A DNA stretch of 6,077 nt from CAZFQD01 sp964520885 (GCA_964520885.1 CAZFQD010000129.1:1-6077); one strand, 5' to 3'. Positions 1 to 6,000 are shown, counted from the stretch's first letter. Notes: a model not told the origin generated them from the sequence alone. Numbers and translations are program-made.

Positions 1-47
1 CCTGTAGCGGACTTTCACCGCCAAACTACCGAATATGTCGGGCACAC
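1..47 (-). mobile_element. 5' end of a group II intron (class C-like), truncated by window edge
   Basis: Read on the minus strand from position 47 leftward, the sequence opens with GTGTGCCCGACAT, which fits the bacterial group II intron 5' consensus GUGYG and closely resembles the start of class C introns (GUGUGCCCGRCAU). It continues into GCGGTGAAAGTCCGC (a GCGG/CCGC stem around a GGTGAAAGTCC core) and then CTACAGG, the order found in domain I of such introns. The intron body, any reverse transcriptase ORF and the 3' end would lie left of position 1. The insertion context supports class C: it lies 8 bases (TTTTATTA) after a terminator-like hairpin, and class C introns are known to insert behind Rho-independent terminators. 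A short in-frame reading on the plus strand (1-75) is taken as chance. The family call rests on remembered consensus, not a search. Confidence 0.8.
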
Positions 48-53
48 TAATAA

Positions 54-80
54 AACAACCAGCCTAAAAGACTGATTGTT
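54..80 (-). terminator. Terminator hairpin of the PIN remnant; group II intron target
   Basis: An 11-bp stem (70-80 with 54-64, two G-U pairs) closes a 5-base loop. On the minus strand it is followed by TTTTATTA and then the intron 5' end at 47. It lies 18 bases past the stop codon of the PIN remnant, so it probably terminated that gene. The T tract is short, probably because the intron interrupts the original run. Confidence 0.7.
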
Positions 81-98
81 AAAAAATATTTTATTATA

Positions 99-309
99 TT
101 AATTATCTTGTAAAAGTTTCTTTAACTTCTTATCAAATGTAAATATGTCATATCCATCAATTTTTTTATAACCTACAATTAAGCAGTCAATAAAATCTAT
201 GTTTTTATTCCAACTTGGCTACCTTTAATAATTTTATCAACTCCTCTTTTACTATAATTATATTATATGCTACTTTTATTACTACTTTTATTAATAAATC
301 AATTGCATT
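99..309 (-). pseudogene. Remnant of a PIN-domain (VapC-like) ribonuclease toxin, frameshifted
   Basis: The minus-strand frame ending at TAA 99-101 encodes a tail containing NIDFIDCLIVGY and ending DIFTFDKKLKKLL. This is the pattern of the C-terminal part of PIN-domain toxins: a DFxDxxxV segment carrying late active-site aspartates, then an [IL]xTFDKKL strand-helix. Upstream this frame is closed by TAG at 219-221. A second frame (208-309, stop 205-207) carries IIIVKEELIKLLKVAKLE, which would fit the helix preceding the DFxD motif, so the two halves look like one gene split by a frameshift near 205-220. The N-terminal half with the first catalytic aspartate is absent and no start codon or ribosome site is visible, so it is very likely dead. 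VapC-like proteins are RNases normally paired with an antitoxin; none is seen here. Family assignment is by motif only. Confidence 0.6.
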
Positions 310-328
310 TTACTTAATTTTTTTTTAC

Positions 329-357
329 TTGATTTTTTCAATTTATTTTTGTATAAT
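329..357 (+). promoter_or_regulatory. Sigma-A promoter of htpG
   Basis: TTGATT at 329-334 and a perfect TATAAT at 352-357 are separated by exactly 17 bases, placing the transcript start near 364, about 30 bases before the htpG start. No CIRCE element (TTAGCACTC/GAGTGCTAA) is visible upstream, so HrcA control is not supported; the gene looks constitutively or otherwise transcribed. Confidence 0.8.
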
Positions 358-394
358 ACATAAGAATAATAATATTGAAAAGGGTGTTAAGTAA

Positions 395-2209
395 ATGAAA
401 AAAGAAGGACAAATCAAGGTTAATAGTGAAAATATTTTACCTATTATTAAAAAGTGGCTCTATTCAGATAAAGATATATTTATTAGAGAGCTAATTTCAA
501 ACAGTTGTGATGCCATTAATAAATATGATATGCTTATTTTGATGGGCGAGGCTAAAAAGGATGAGCAAAAACCTTTTATAAATGTTACTATTGATAAAGA
601 AAAAAACACTATTAAAATCTCCGATAATGGCTTAGGTATGACTGAAGAGGAGGTTGAAAAATACATTACTCAAGTAGCTTTTTCTGGTGCCGAAGAATTT
701 ATTCAGAAATACAAAGAAAAATCTGATGTTGAAAAAGATATTATCGGGCATTTTGGTTTGGGATTTTATTCTGTCTTTATGGTAAGCGAATTAGTAGAAA
801 TTGAAACTTTGTCTTATAAAGAAGGTTCTAAGCCTGTCCATTGGACTTGCTCCGGAGCATCTACTTATGAAATTGAAGAGGGTAGTAAAACCTCAAGAGG
901 CACTACTATAATTCTTACAATTTCAAAGAATGAAAAGGAATTTTTAGATGAATTTAAAGTAAAGCAAATTCTTAAAAAATACTGTGCTTTTATGCCTTAT
1001 GAAATATTAGTAAACCCTAAAGAAGGGGAAGAAAACAAGCCTTTTAACAATACTACTCCTCTATGGCTTAAAGCTCCTAAGGACTGCACAAAGGAAGAAT
1101 ATGAGGCTTTTTATTCCGAAGTTTTTATGGACTTTAATCCCCCGCTTTTTTGGATACATTTAAATGTTGATTTTCCATTTAACTTAAAGGGTATTTTATA
1201 TTTTCCAAAGCAAACAAATAAGGTTGAGGTTTTACCCGGTGAAATAAAACTTTATAGTAATCAAGTATTTATTGCCGATAACATAAAAGAGGTTGTCCCT
1301 GAATTTTTAATGCTTTTAAAAGGTGTTATTGACTGTGCCGACCTACCTTTAAATGTTTCAAGAAGCTTTTTGCAAAACGATGGTGATGTTGCTAAAATAT
1401 CAAAACATATTAGCAAAAAGGTATCAGATAAACTTCATACTATTTTTAAAAAGCAAAAGGAAGATTACATTAAATATTGGGAGGACATCTCTCCATTTAT
1501 TAAATTTGGTTGTATAAAAGAGGAAGACTTTTATGATAAAGTTAAGGATATTGTTTTGTATAAGACAATTAATGATGAGCATTTAACTATTAATGAATTG
1601 CCAAAATTAGAAGATGATAAGGTTTTTTATACTTCAGATGAAAATATACAAGCACAATATATTAAAATGTTTAAAGAACATAATTTGAATGCTCTTGTGT
1701 TAAATCATATGATTGATAGTCATTTTATTAGTTTTTTAGAGTATAAGGAAAAAAATATTAAGTTTAACCGTATTGACAGTGATATTTCAAAATCAATGAC
1801 AAGCGAAGAAAACAAAGATGATAATGCAAAATTGATTGAAAAATTCAAAAATGCAATTGATAATAAGGAAATAACAATAAAAGTTGAAGCATTAAAGAAT
1901 TCTTCAGCACCTGCAATTATACTGCTTTCAGAGCAATCCCGCAGAATGCAGGATATGAGTGCTATGTATGGTGGTTCTTTCCCCGAAATGAAAAGCGAAA
2001 CTACAATTTTATTAAACTCTGGGAATGATATAGTTAAGGCAATTACTTCATTAAGAGGCGAAAAACAAAAACTTGTGTGCAGGCATATTTATGATTTGGC
2101 AATGCTAAGCCATAAGCCTTTATCAGCAGATGAAATGAGCGGGTTTATTGAGAGAAGCACTAATATATTGAAAATTGTGGCGAATGTGAAAAGCGAGAAT
2201 AAGGAATAA
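395..2209 (+). CDS. htpG: Molecular chaperone HtpG (bacterial Hsp90), divergent
   Basis: A cytosolic, homodimeric, ATP-driven chaperone that remodels client proteins, often with DnaK. The N-terminal GHKL ATPase domain (about 1-200) carries RELISNSCDA (31-40; E32 catalytic, N36 Mg/ATP-binding), ISDNGLGM (75-82; D77 contacts adenine) and GHFGLGFYS (118-126). The middle domain shows PLWL (222-225), FNPPLFWIHLNVDF (247-260) and DLPLNVSR (316-323), whose R323 corresponds to the conserved catalytic arginine. The C-terminal dimerisation part includes RRMQ (516-519) and an ETTILLNSGNDIVK strand-helix. At 604 residues it is slightly shorter than E. coli HtpG (about 624); one visible difference is a shorter middle-domain loop after ILYFPK. 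The ATP-lid region reads AFSGAEEF where E. coli has AKSGTKSF. The start is supported by AGGGTG at 381-386, 8 bases before ATG. The gene is monocistronic, convergent with the nuclease-HerA operon, and shares its terminator. Identity is secure; a special role in defense is not shown. Confidence 0.95.
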   Translation: MKKEGQIKVNSENILPIIKKWLYSDKDIFIRELISNSCDAINKYDMLILMGEAKKDEQKPFINVTIDKEKNTIKISDNGLGMTEEEVEKYITQVAFSGAEEFIQKYKEKSDVEKDIIGHFGLGFYSVFMVSELVEIETLSYKEGSKPVHWTCSGASTYEIEEGSKTSRGTTIILTISKNEKEFLDEFKVKQILKKYCAFMPYEILVNPKEGEENKPFNNTTPLWLKAPKDCTKEEYEAFYSEVFMDFNPPLFWIHLNVDFPFNLKGILYFPKQTNKVEVLPGEIKLYSNQVFIADNIKEVVPEFLMLLKGVIDCADLPLNVSRSFLQNDGDVAKISKHISKKVSDKLHTIFKKQKEDYIKYWEDISPFIKFGCIKEEDFYDKVKDIVLYKTINDEHLTINELPKLEDDKVFYTSDENIQAQYIKMFKEHNLNALVLNHMIDSHFISFLEYKEKNIKFNRIDSDISKSMTSEENKDDNAKLIEKFKNAIDNKEITIKVEALKNSSAPAIILLSEQSRRMQDMSAMYGGSFPEMKSETTILLNSGNDIVKAITSLRGEKQKLVCRHIYDLAMLSHKPLSADEMSGFIERSTNILKIVANVKSENKE

Positions 2210-2215
2210 AAAATG

Positions 2216-2242
2216 CCCCCTGTGATTTGATGTTACAGGGGG
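2216..2242. terminator. Bidirectional terminator between htpG and herA
   Basis: CCCCCTGTGA (2216-2225) pairs with TGTTACAGGGGG at 2233-2242 as a 10-bp stem with one G-U pair and a 7-base loop. On the minus strand the stem is followed by CATTTTTTATT, a good U tract, so it mainly serves the nuclease-herA operon. On the plus strand it lies 6 bases after the htpG stop but has only a weak downstream T tract (ATATAATTT). Confidence 0.85.
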
Positions 2243-2281
2243 ATATAATTTGGCTTTGGTTATTATTTGGATAATTGAATG

Positions 2282-4024
2282 TTATTTATACCATTCATCT
2301 TTTATAGATTTAATTTCTAAATCTTTCCACTGCTCTTTCCAAAGTTCATAATACGGAATATCATTTGATGATGGTGCAAGATTGCATGGGTCAATTTGAA
2401 CAATAGAAGGCAAAACAACTGCATCACCAATTAAAAGACATTCTCCAGCTTTCAAAGTGGGCATCTTATCAATCAAATTGCCCAATGTGTCAGGAAGTAG
2501 TCGCTTAACATAATTTTGATCGTTAGGGTTTGTCAATCTCATAGCAAGAAAATTATTGCATTGCGAAAATATCGTTTCTGATATTTCTGAAGGGCGTTGA
2601 CTTGCCAAAAGTAAAGAAACACCATATTTTCTGCCTTCCTTTGCAATTCTCTCAATTGATTGCTTAGAAGCTCTATATTTTGCCAAATCACTATTTGGCA
2701 CATATTTATGTGCTTCTTCATATACCAACAGAATAGGTACATTATTGTTAATTTTTTCATTAACATTTTTAGCACATCTTAACCTTTTATAGAAATATCC
2801 ATATTCAAATAATATTCTAGAGATTAAAGAAACGGTTATACTTAATACATCAAATGGAACACCGCTTAAATCAATAATTGTAACATTTGATTTCTTTTCC
2901 TCATAACTAATTAATTGTTTTAATGTTTTTTCAAAAGTAATATCTTCTGACTTTTTACCGAAAAGAAATTCTAATCTCTTGTCATTAATTTTATTTTCTA
3001 ATCTATCTATAAAATTAATTAGTTTACCATTATTTGTACCCGTAGCTGATGAACCAGTATATGTTAAATCGCCTAAAAATAATTCATTTGAATCCGAATT
3101 ATTAAAAACAAATGATTCTCCTTTTGAATTATTATATAGAATATTATTAGAAGTATCTTTTTTTTCATTATTTCTGTTTTTAACATATTTTAGTATTTGA
3201 TTTATGTTGAAGAACAAGGGAGAATCAAAATGAATTTTATTCTTTTTAATATCTTCACCAATAAAATGCATTTTTCTATTATTGACAACTGCTTCCTTAA
3301 AAATATTTCTTTGATTATGGTCGTTAGCATCAGTATCAATAAAAAGTTCCTGTAATTCGTCACTATTTAACATCCAATACGGAAGAACCAAATTATTAAT
3401 GTCAATAAAATTAGCATTAGGAAAAGCTGCTTTATATTCAGAATGAATATCAAAAATTACTATATGCGAATTATTTAACCCCTCATACTCTCCTTTTTTA
3501 GAATTAATAGCATTTTGAAGTATTTTTGCCACAGTATGAGATTTACCAGACCCAGTAGAACCAATAATTGCTATATGCTTATTAAAAAATTTATTTCCAT
3601 CAACAGGTACAGAAATATTCTTATCTGTAGACAACTTTGAAAAGATAAATTTCTTTTCATTTTCAATTGATTCTGAAAATATTTTTTCTATTTCTTCTTG
3701 CTTTGCAGGTTCAACTTTTTTCGGCGGAATAGCAATGGTATCTCCACCTCTCTCAAATTTGCCATCTCGTATTATTCCCAATGGGTTAGCTTCTAAGATA
3801 TATTTTCTATTTACCTCTCCATTTACTCCGTTGCTAACCTCAATAGAAAAATTTTCTATTATAGCAATGAGAACTGCATTATCATTATCAGCAATTCTAA
3901 GATAAGAACCAACTTTCAATTTTTCATCTGCTATTTGAAAATTAGCCAAATCATCTACAGAAATTCTTACCTTGTTGGGAAATACCGAAATGACTTCTGC
4001 GTTCAATTTTTCATAGTCTTTCAT
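2282..4024 (-). CDS. herA: HerA-like hexameric DNA translocase/ATPase (DUF87) of a defense pair
   Basis: 580 residues. Residues 1-60 look like the small beta-rich HAS-barrel of HerA proteins (AEVISVFPNKVRISVDD onward). The RecA-like DUF87 core follows: Walker A GSTGSGKS (155-162), HerA-typical FDIHSEY (191-197, the family's D-x-H-x-E-Y), Walker B with paired glutamates ILLVYEEAH (431-439), then AKEGRKYGVSLLLASQRPSE (461-480), in which Q476-R477 fit the sensor position, and RLTNPNDQNYVKRLLPD (496-512), which may supply the arginine finger. The segment between about 250 and 370 is Asn/Lys-rich and poorly conserved. HerA proteins form hexameric rings that move on double-stranded DNA. With a nuclease or Sir2 partner they form anti-phage complexes, with NurA a repair machine; no NurA is present here. 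The gene is second in the operon, 12 bases after the nuclease, with start ATG 4024-4022. The family call is firm; defense function is inferred from the partner. Confidence 0.9.
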   Translation of the reverse strand: MKDYEKLNAEVISVFPNKVRISVDDLANFQIADEKLKVGSYLRIADNDNAVLIAIIENFSIEVSNGVNGEVNRKYILEANPLGIIRDGKFERGGDTIAIPPKKVEPAKQEEIEKIFSESIENEKKFIFSKLSTDKNISVPVDGNKFFNKHIAIIGSTGSGKSHTVAKILQNAINSKKGEYEGLNNSHIVIFDIHSEYKAAFPNANFIDINNLVLPYWMLNSDELQELFIDTDANDHNQRNIFKEAVVNNRKMHFIGEDIKKNKIHFDSPLFFNINQILKYVKNRNNEKKDTSNNILYNNSKGESFVFNNSDSNELFLGDLTYTGSSATGTNNGKLINFIDRLENKINDKRLEFLFGKKSEDITFEKTLKQLISYEEKKSNVTIIDLSGVPFDVLSITVSLISRILFEYGYFYKRLRCAKNVNEKINNNVPILLVYEEAHKYVPNSDLAKYRASKQSIERIAKEGRKYGVSLLLASQRPSEISETIFSQCNNFLAMRLTNPNDQNYVKRLLPDTLGNLIDKMPTLKAGECLLIGDAVVLPSIVQIDPCNLAPSSNDIPYYELWKEQWKDLEIKSIKDEWYK

Positions 4025-4031
4025 ATAAATT

Positions 4032-4037
4032 CCTCCC
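4032..4037 (-). promoter_or_regulatory. Ribosome binding site of herA, overlapping the nuclease stop
   Basis: On the minus strand GGGAGG (4037-4032) lies 7 bases before the herA ATG. Its first G is the last base of the TAG stop codon (4039-4037) of the nuclease gene. This near-ideal site embedded in the upstream stop suggests translational coupling, which would help keep the two subunits in fixed proportion. Confidence 0.85.
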
Positions 4038-5230
4038 TATATTATGTCAAAAATATTTTTTGTTTCTTCGATAGGTATTTTAATATGTTTGTGTTCATCA
4101 TTTGAATAAAAACTTTTAGAAAAATAAAACTGATAAATTTCACGCGTGTTAGTTAATTTATTTAATATATCGTCAATATGTTCCTTTTTATTAATAATCT
4201 TAATATTTAATAAATTAGAATAATTGCGTTTCTTACAAAAAGACATAGCATTAAAATTTGCATATTCAAATTCAAAGCCATCTATAAATGCTATGTTATC
4301 AGATTGCAAGGCGTTTTTAACACTTAGCAATTTGCTCTTATTTACATTATGCAAATAAACATATGGACAAAATATAGTTGGTTCTCGCTTTGAATTTTTG
4401 CTCCAATTATTTGAGATTTTTAATATTAATGTTTTTAACTCTATTTCTGTAATTGTTTCATCACATTCTATTAAAAAAAATCTATCATATGGTGAGATAT
4501 TGATTTTAGAAAAATATTCTGATTTTATACTATTACAATAAGATTTGATTCCGTTCTTTTTTAAAAACCAAATATTAAATAAAGGTTCTTTTGTGTTGAT
4601 TTTACTAATAAAATCAGTCTTTGTTATGGTTCGTTCCTCAGTAATATGTTTAGTAGATAACTCTTTAACCAAATGTAGTGCATTACTATAATAGAAATGT
4701 TTTGCTTCAAAATCATTACATTTAAATATTTTTTTAATTTCACCAAAAATTGCTTCTTCTTGTTTGCAATATTCCAATGCGTTTATAACTATAAACAAAT
4801 GTTTCAAAAAACCTTCAATTTGATCATCTGTTAACTTTAGTTCAATATGTTCTTGATGTTTTATCCTATTTTCTATATAAGTTAAAAATTTTTCTTTTGC
4901 GAAATCAATATTAATTATTTGTGGCAGTTTACTTTGGCCAGAGGAATAAAATCCGTATATTTTATAATTTAATTTTTTTTTAGGATTTTCAGAGTAATGT
5001 TTCAACATTAACCGAATAGGTTTTGCAATCACAGAATGGTTGTATTCGGTTTTCGCATAGTATTTACATTGAATAGCAGTTGTATCATCAACTGTATTTA
5101 TATCTATATCTTCAATACCTTCAATGCAAACTGAATCATTATCATTTTGTAAGTTTAATAGTTGTAGTATGAATAAATCAAATTGATAAAAATAACCTTT
5201 AATTGTATCTGTTGCTTCTCTATTTTTCAT
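4037..5230 (-). CDS. DUF4297/Cap4-like PD-(D/E)XK nuclease, partner of HerA
   Basis: 397 residues from ATG 5230-5228. Residues 1-60 carry the nuclease signature: a helix with GYFYQFD (12-18), then IEGIEDIDI (36-44; E37, E40, D41, D43 acidic candidates) and AIQCKYY (52-58; Q54-x-K56, the QxK form of the PD-(D/E)XK active site seen in Cap4/DUF4297 and Mrr-like enzymes). A conserved-looking TEYNHSVIAKPIRLMLKHY helix (61-79) follows. The rest (about 90-397) is mixed alpha/beta with no motif I recognise; it may bind HerA or DNA. No signal peptide or membrane segment is seen, so it should be cytosolic. It is first in the operon and coupled to herA. DUF4297-HerA pairs are known anti-phage systems in which the nuclease degrades DNA when complexed with HerA; that this pair acts the same way is inference. 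An in-frame TTG at 5248 would add six residues but is rejected because the Shine-Dalgarno site lies between it and the ATG. Confidence 0.8.
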   Translation of the reverse strand: MKNREATDTIKGYFYQFDLFILQLLNLQNDNDSVCIEGIEDIDINTVDDTTAIQCKYYAKTEYNHSVIAKPIRLMLKHYSENPKKKLNYKIYGFYSSGQSKLPQIINIDFAKEKFLTYIENRIKHQEHIELKLTDDQIEGFLKHLFIVINALEYCKQEEAIFGEIKKIFKCNDFEAKHFYYSNALHLVKELSTKHITEERTITKTDFISKINTKEPLFNIWFLKKNGIKSYCNSIKSEYFSKINISPYDRFFLIECDETITEIELKTLILKISNNWSKNSKREPTIFCPYVYLHNVNKSKLLSVKNALQSDNIAFIDGFEFEYANFNAMSFCKKRNYSNLLNIKIINKKEHIDDILNKLTNTREIYQFYFSKSFYSNDEHKHIKIPIEETKNIFDII

Positions 5231-5237
5231 TTTAAAT

Positions 5238-5244
5238 TCCCTTT
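5238..5244 (-). promoter_or_regulatory. Ribosome binding site that fixes the nuclease start at ATG 5230
   Basis: AAAGGGA on the minus strand (5244-5238) ends 7 bases before ATG 5230-5228, an ideal spacing. It lies downstream of the upstream in-frame TTG (5248-5246), which has no comparable site of its own, so the ATG is the better start. Confidence 0.8.
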
Positions 5245-5283
5245 CCAAAATTAATAGAATATTTAATAAATGGAAATTATATA

Positions 5284-5297
5284 AATAGATACCTATT
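5284..5297. promoter_or_regulatory. Short dyad in the nuclease-herA leader, possible operator
   Basis: AATAG-ATAC-CTATT is a perfect 5-bp inverted repeat with a 4-base spacer. It lies 11-24 bases beyond the predicted transcript start (~5308) of the defense operon. It could be a repressor site or a chance dyad in AT-rich DNA; no regulator gene is in the window. Confidence 0.25.
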
Positions 5298-5314
5298 AAC
5301 TAAATATTACCAAC

Positions 5315-5343
5315 ATTATATATTGATTTTAAGTAATTATCAA
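5315..5343 (-). promoter_or_regulatory. Sigma-A promoter of the nuclease-herA operon
   Basis: On the minus strand TTGATA (5343-5338) and TATAAT (5320-5315) are separated by exactly 17 bases. The transcript would start near 5308 with a leader of about 78 bases before the nuclease ATG. A second TATAAT (5281-5276) has no good -35 at normal spacing. The sequence between this promoter and the repeat at 5433 shows no gene, tRNA remnant or terminator. Confidence 0.75.
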
Positions 5344-5432
5344 CTGTTTTGTAATAATTAGGCTAAATATAGCACAAATTGGGCTTTTATGGTGTAAAAA
5401 ACGCATATAATAGGTAAAAGAAAAATAAAAGA

Positions 5433-5453
5433 GGGGATATTGTCAATATGTTT
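5433..5453 (-). repeat. Orphan copy of the tRNA-promoter -35 repeat
   Basis: This 21-base stretch matches 5841-5861 at 20 positions (core TATTGTCAATATGTTT, preceded by GGGG and one variable base). On the minus strand it contains TTGACA (5446-5441). At 5841-5861 the same sequence supplies the -35 of the tRNA-Thr promoter, but here there is no -10 at 16-18 bases; the nearest candidate, TATTAT (5412-5407), is 28 bases away. No tRNA follows. It is probably a relic or inactive promoter. Confidence 0.7.
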
Positions 5454-5482
5454 GGGGTGGTTTTTCAATAATAATTAATGAA

Positions 5483-5687
5483 ATAGTTTCGCTATGAAAT
5501 ACGGCAAAGCCGTAAAATGTTTAATAATGATATACCATTCGGTATGATATATGCTTCGCATATGATATACAACAAGTTGTATGATATAATATTTGCCCTT
5601 TCTTAATACACCGCAGTGTATATCATATTGTTTACAATATATCATACCGCTTGCGGTATATCATTTGACCGCAAGGGCAAATATCAT
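5483..5687. repeat. TGATAT-spaced hairpin array with a polarity switch (array A)
   Basis: Successive short hairpins: 5483-5495 (ATAG/CTAT), 5500-5514 (TACGGC/GCCGTA), 5532-5545 (ATACC/GGTAT), 5549-5563 (ATATGC/GCATAT), 5567-5582 (ATACAAC/GTTGTAT), 5606-5621 (ATACAC/GTGTAT), 5625-5640 (ATATTGT/ACAATAT), 5644-5659 (ATACCGC/GCGGTAT) and 5664-5681 (TTTGACC/GGGCAAA, GCAA loop, one mismatch). Left of 5588 the units are joined by TGATAT (5528, 5545, 5563, 5582); right of 5619 by its complement ATATCA (5620, 5639, 5658). ATATTTGCCC (5589-5598) can pair over a distance with GGGCAAATAT (5675-5684), competing with the last local hairpin. Stem sequences differ but stay complementary. There is no credible coding content. 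The array lies beyond the tRNA-Thr terminator. I do not know its function. Confidence 0.85.
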
Positions 5688-5689
5688 TG

Positions 5690-5713
5690 AAAAAAGCCCT
5701 TTCGGGCTTTTTT
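5690..5713 (-). terminator. Terminator of tRNA-Thr
   Basis: AAAAAAGCCC (5690-5699) and GGGCTTTTTT (5704-5713) form a 10-bp stem with a 4-base loop, symmetrical and so able to work both ways. On the minus strand it starts 2 bases after the encoded CCA of tRNA-Thr. Confidence 0.9.
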
Positions 5714-5714
5714 C

Positions 5715-5790
<76 letters not shown>

Positions 5791-5825
5791 AAAATAATTA
5801 AAAAATTAGTATCTTTACCTTGCTT

Positions 5826-5854
5826 ATTGTAAAGTAAAAAGGGGGTATTGTCAA
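5826..5854 (-). promoter_or_regulatory. Sigma-A promoter of tRNA-Thr
   Basis: TTGACA (5854-5849) and TACAAT (5831-5826) on the minus strand are 17 bases apart. The predicted start near 5819 leaves a leader of about 29 bases before the mature tRNA 5' end. The -35 is the perfect consensus, as expected for a stable-RNA promoter. Confidence 0.85.
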
Positions 5855-5861
5855 TATGTTT
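5841..5861 (-). repeat. Second copy of the 21-base promoter repeat
   Basis: Matches 5433-5453 in the same orientation at 20 of 21 positions. It contains the -35 of the tRNA-Thr promoter plus about 8 upstream bases (AAACATAT on the minus strand). The conserved upstream part exceeds what a -35 box alone needs. Confidence 0.75.
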
Positions 5862-5887
5862 ACGATTTAATTTTTTCAGTTGTTAAG

Positions 5888-5967
5888 TGATATGCGGCTT
5901 TTTGCCGTGTGATATATTTTGCATTAGCAAAATGTGATATGATATAAATCCTAAAGAGATTTATATC
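5888..5967. repeat. TGATAT-spaced hairpin array (array B) between the two tRNA genes
   Basis: Three hairpins are joined by TGATAT at 5888, 5910, 5935 and 5940. The first is around 5892-5910 (CGGC/GCCG core extended by G-U pairs). The second is 5914-5935 (ATTTTGC/GCAAAAT, extended to 9 bp). The third is 5941-5967 (GATATAAATC/GATTTATATC, 10 bp perfect). It is the same design as array A, shorter, and in the same place: between a tRNA terminator and the next promoter repeat. The junction to the terminator, ATATCGTTGAAAAAA, matches array A's ATATCATTGAAAAAA at all but one base. Confidence 0.8.
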
Positions 5968-5971
5968 GTTG

Positions 5972-5999
5972 AAAAAACCGACGTTTTCGTCGGTTTTTT
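5972..5999 (-). terminator. Terminator of tRNA-Trp
   Basis: AAAAAACCGACG (5972-5983) and CGTCGGTTTTTT (5988-5999) form a perfect 12-bp stem with a TTTT loop. On the minus strand it starts 2 bases after the CCA of tRNA-Trp. The same layout is seen at tRNA-Thr, with an unrelated stem. Confidence 0.92.
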
Positions 6000-6000
6000 C

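Noticed and set aside
1..75. C-terminal end of a plus-strand protein (open from the left edge to TGA 73-75)
   Set aside because: The same bases read on the other strand match the group II intron 5' consensus and its stem, and the peptide resembles no family I know.
310..394. CIRCE/HrcA or other heat-shock operator upstream of htpG
   Set aside because: No TTAGCACTC/GAGTGCTAA inverted repeat or comparable dyad is present, only an ordinary promoter.
460..666. Minus-strand open frame inside htpG
   Set aside because: Antisense shadow of the conserved HtpG ATPase domain, with no promoter or ribosome site.
2539..2775. Second minus-strand open frame inside herA
   Set aside because: Alternative frame over the Walker B region of a clearly conserved gene.
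2979..3200. Plus-strand open frame inside herA
   Set aside because: Antisense to the herA coding sequence, hydrophobic by base composition only, no ribosome site.
5231..5248. Upstream TTG start adding six residues to the nuclease
   Set aside because: The Shine-Dalgarno sequence AAAGGGA lies downstream of the TTG and is ideally placed for ATG 5230-5228.
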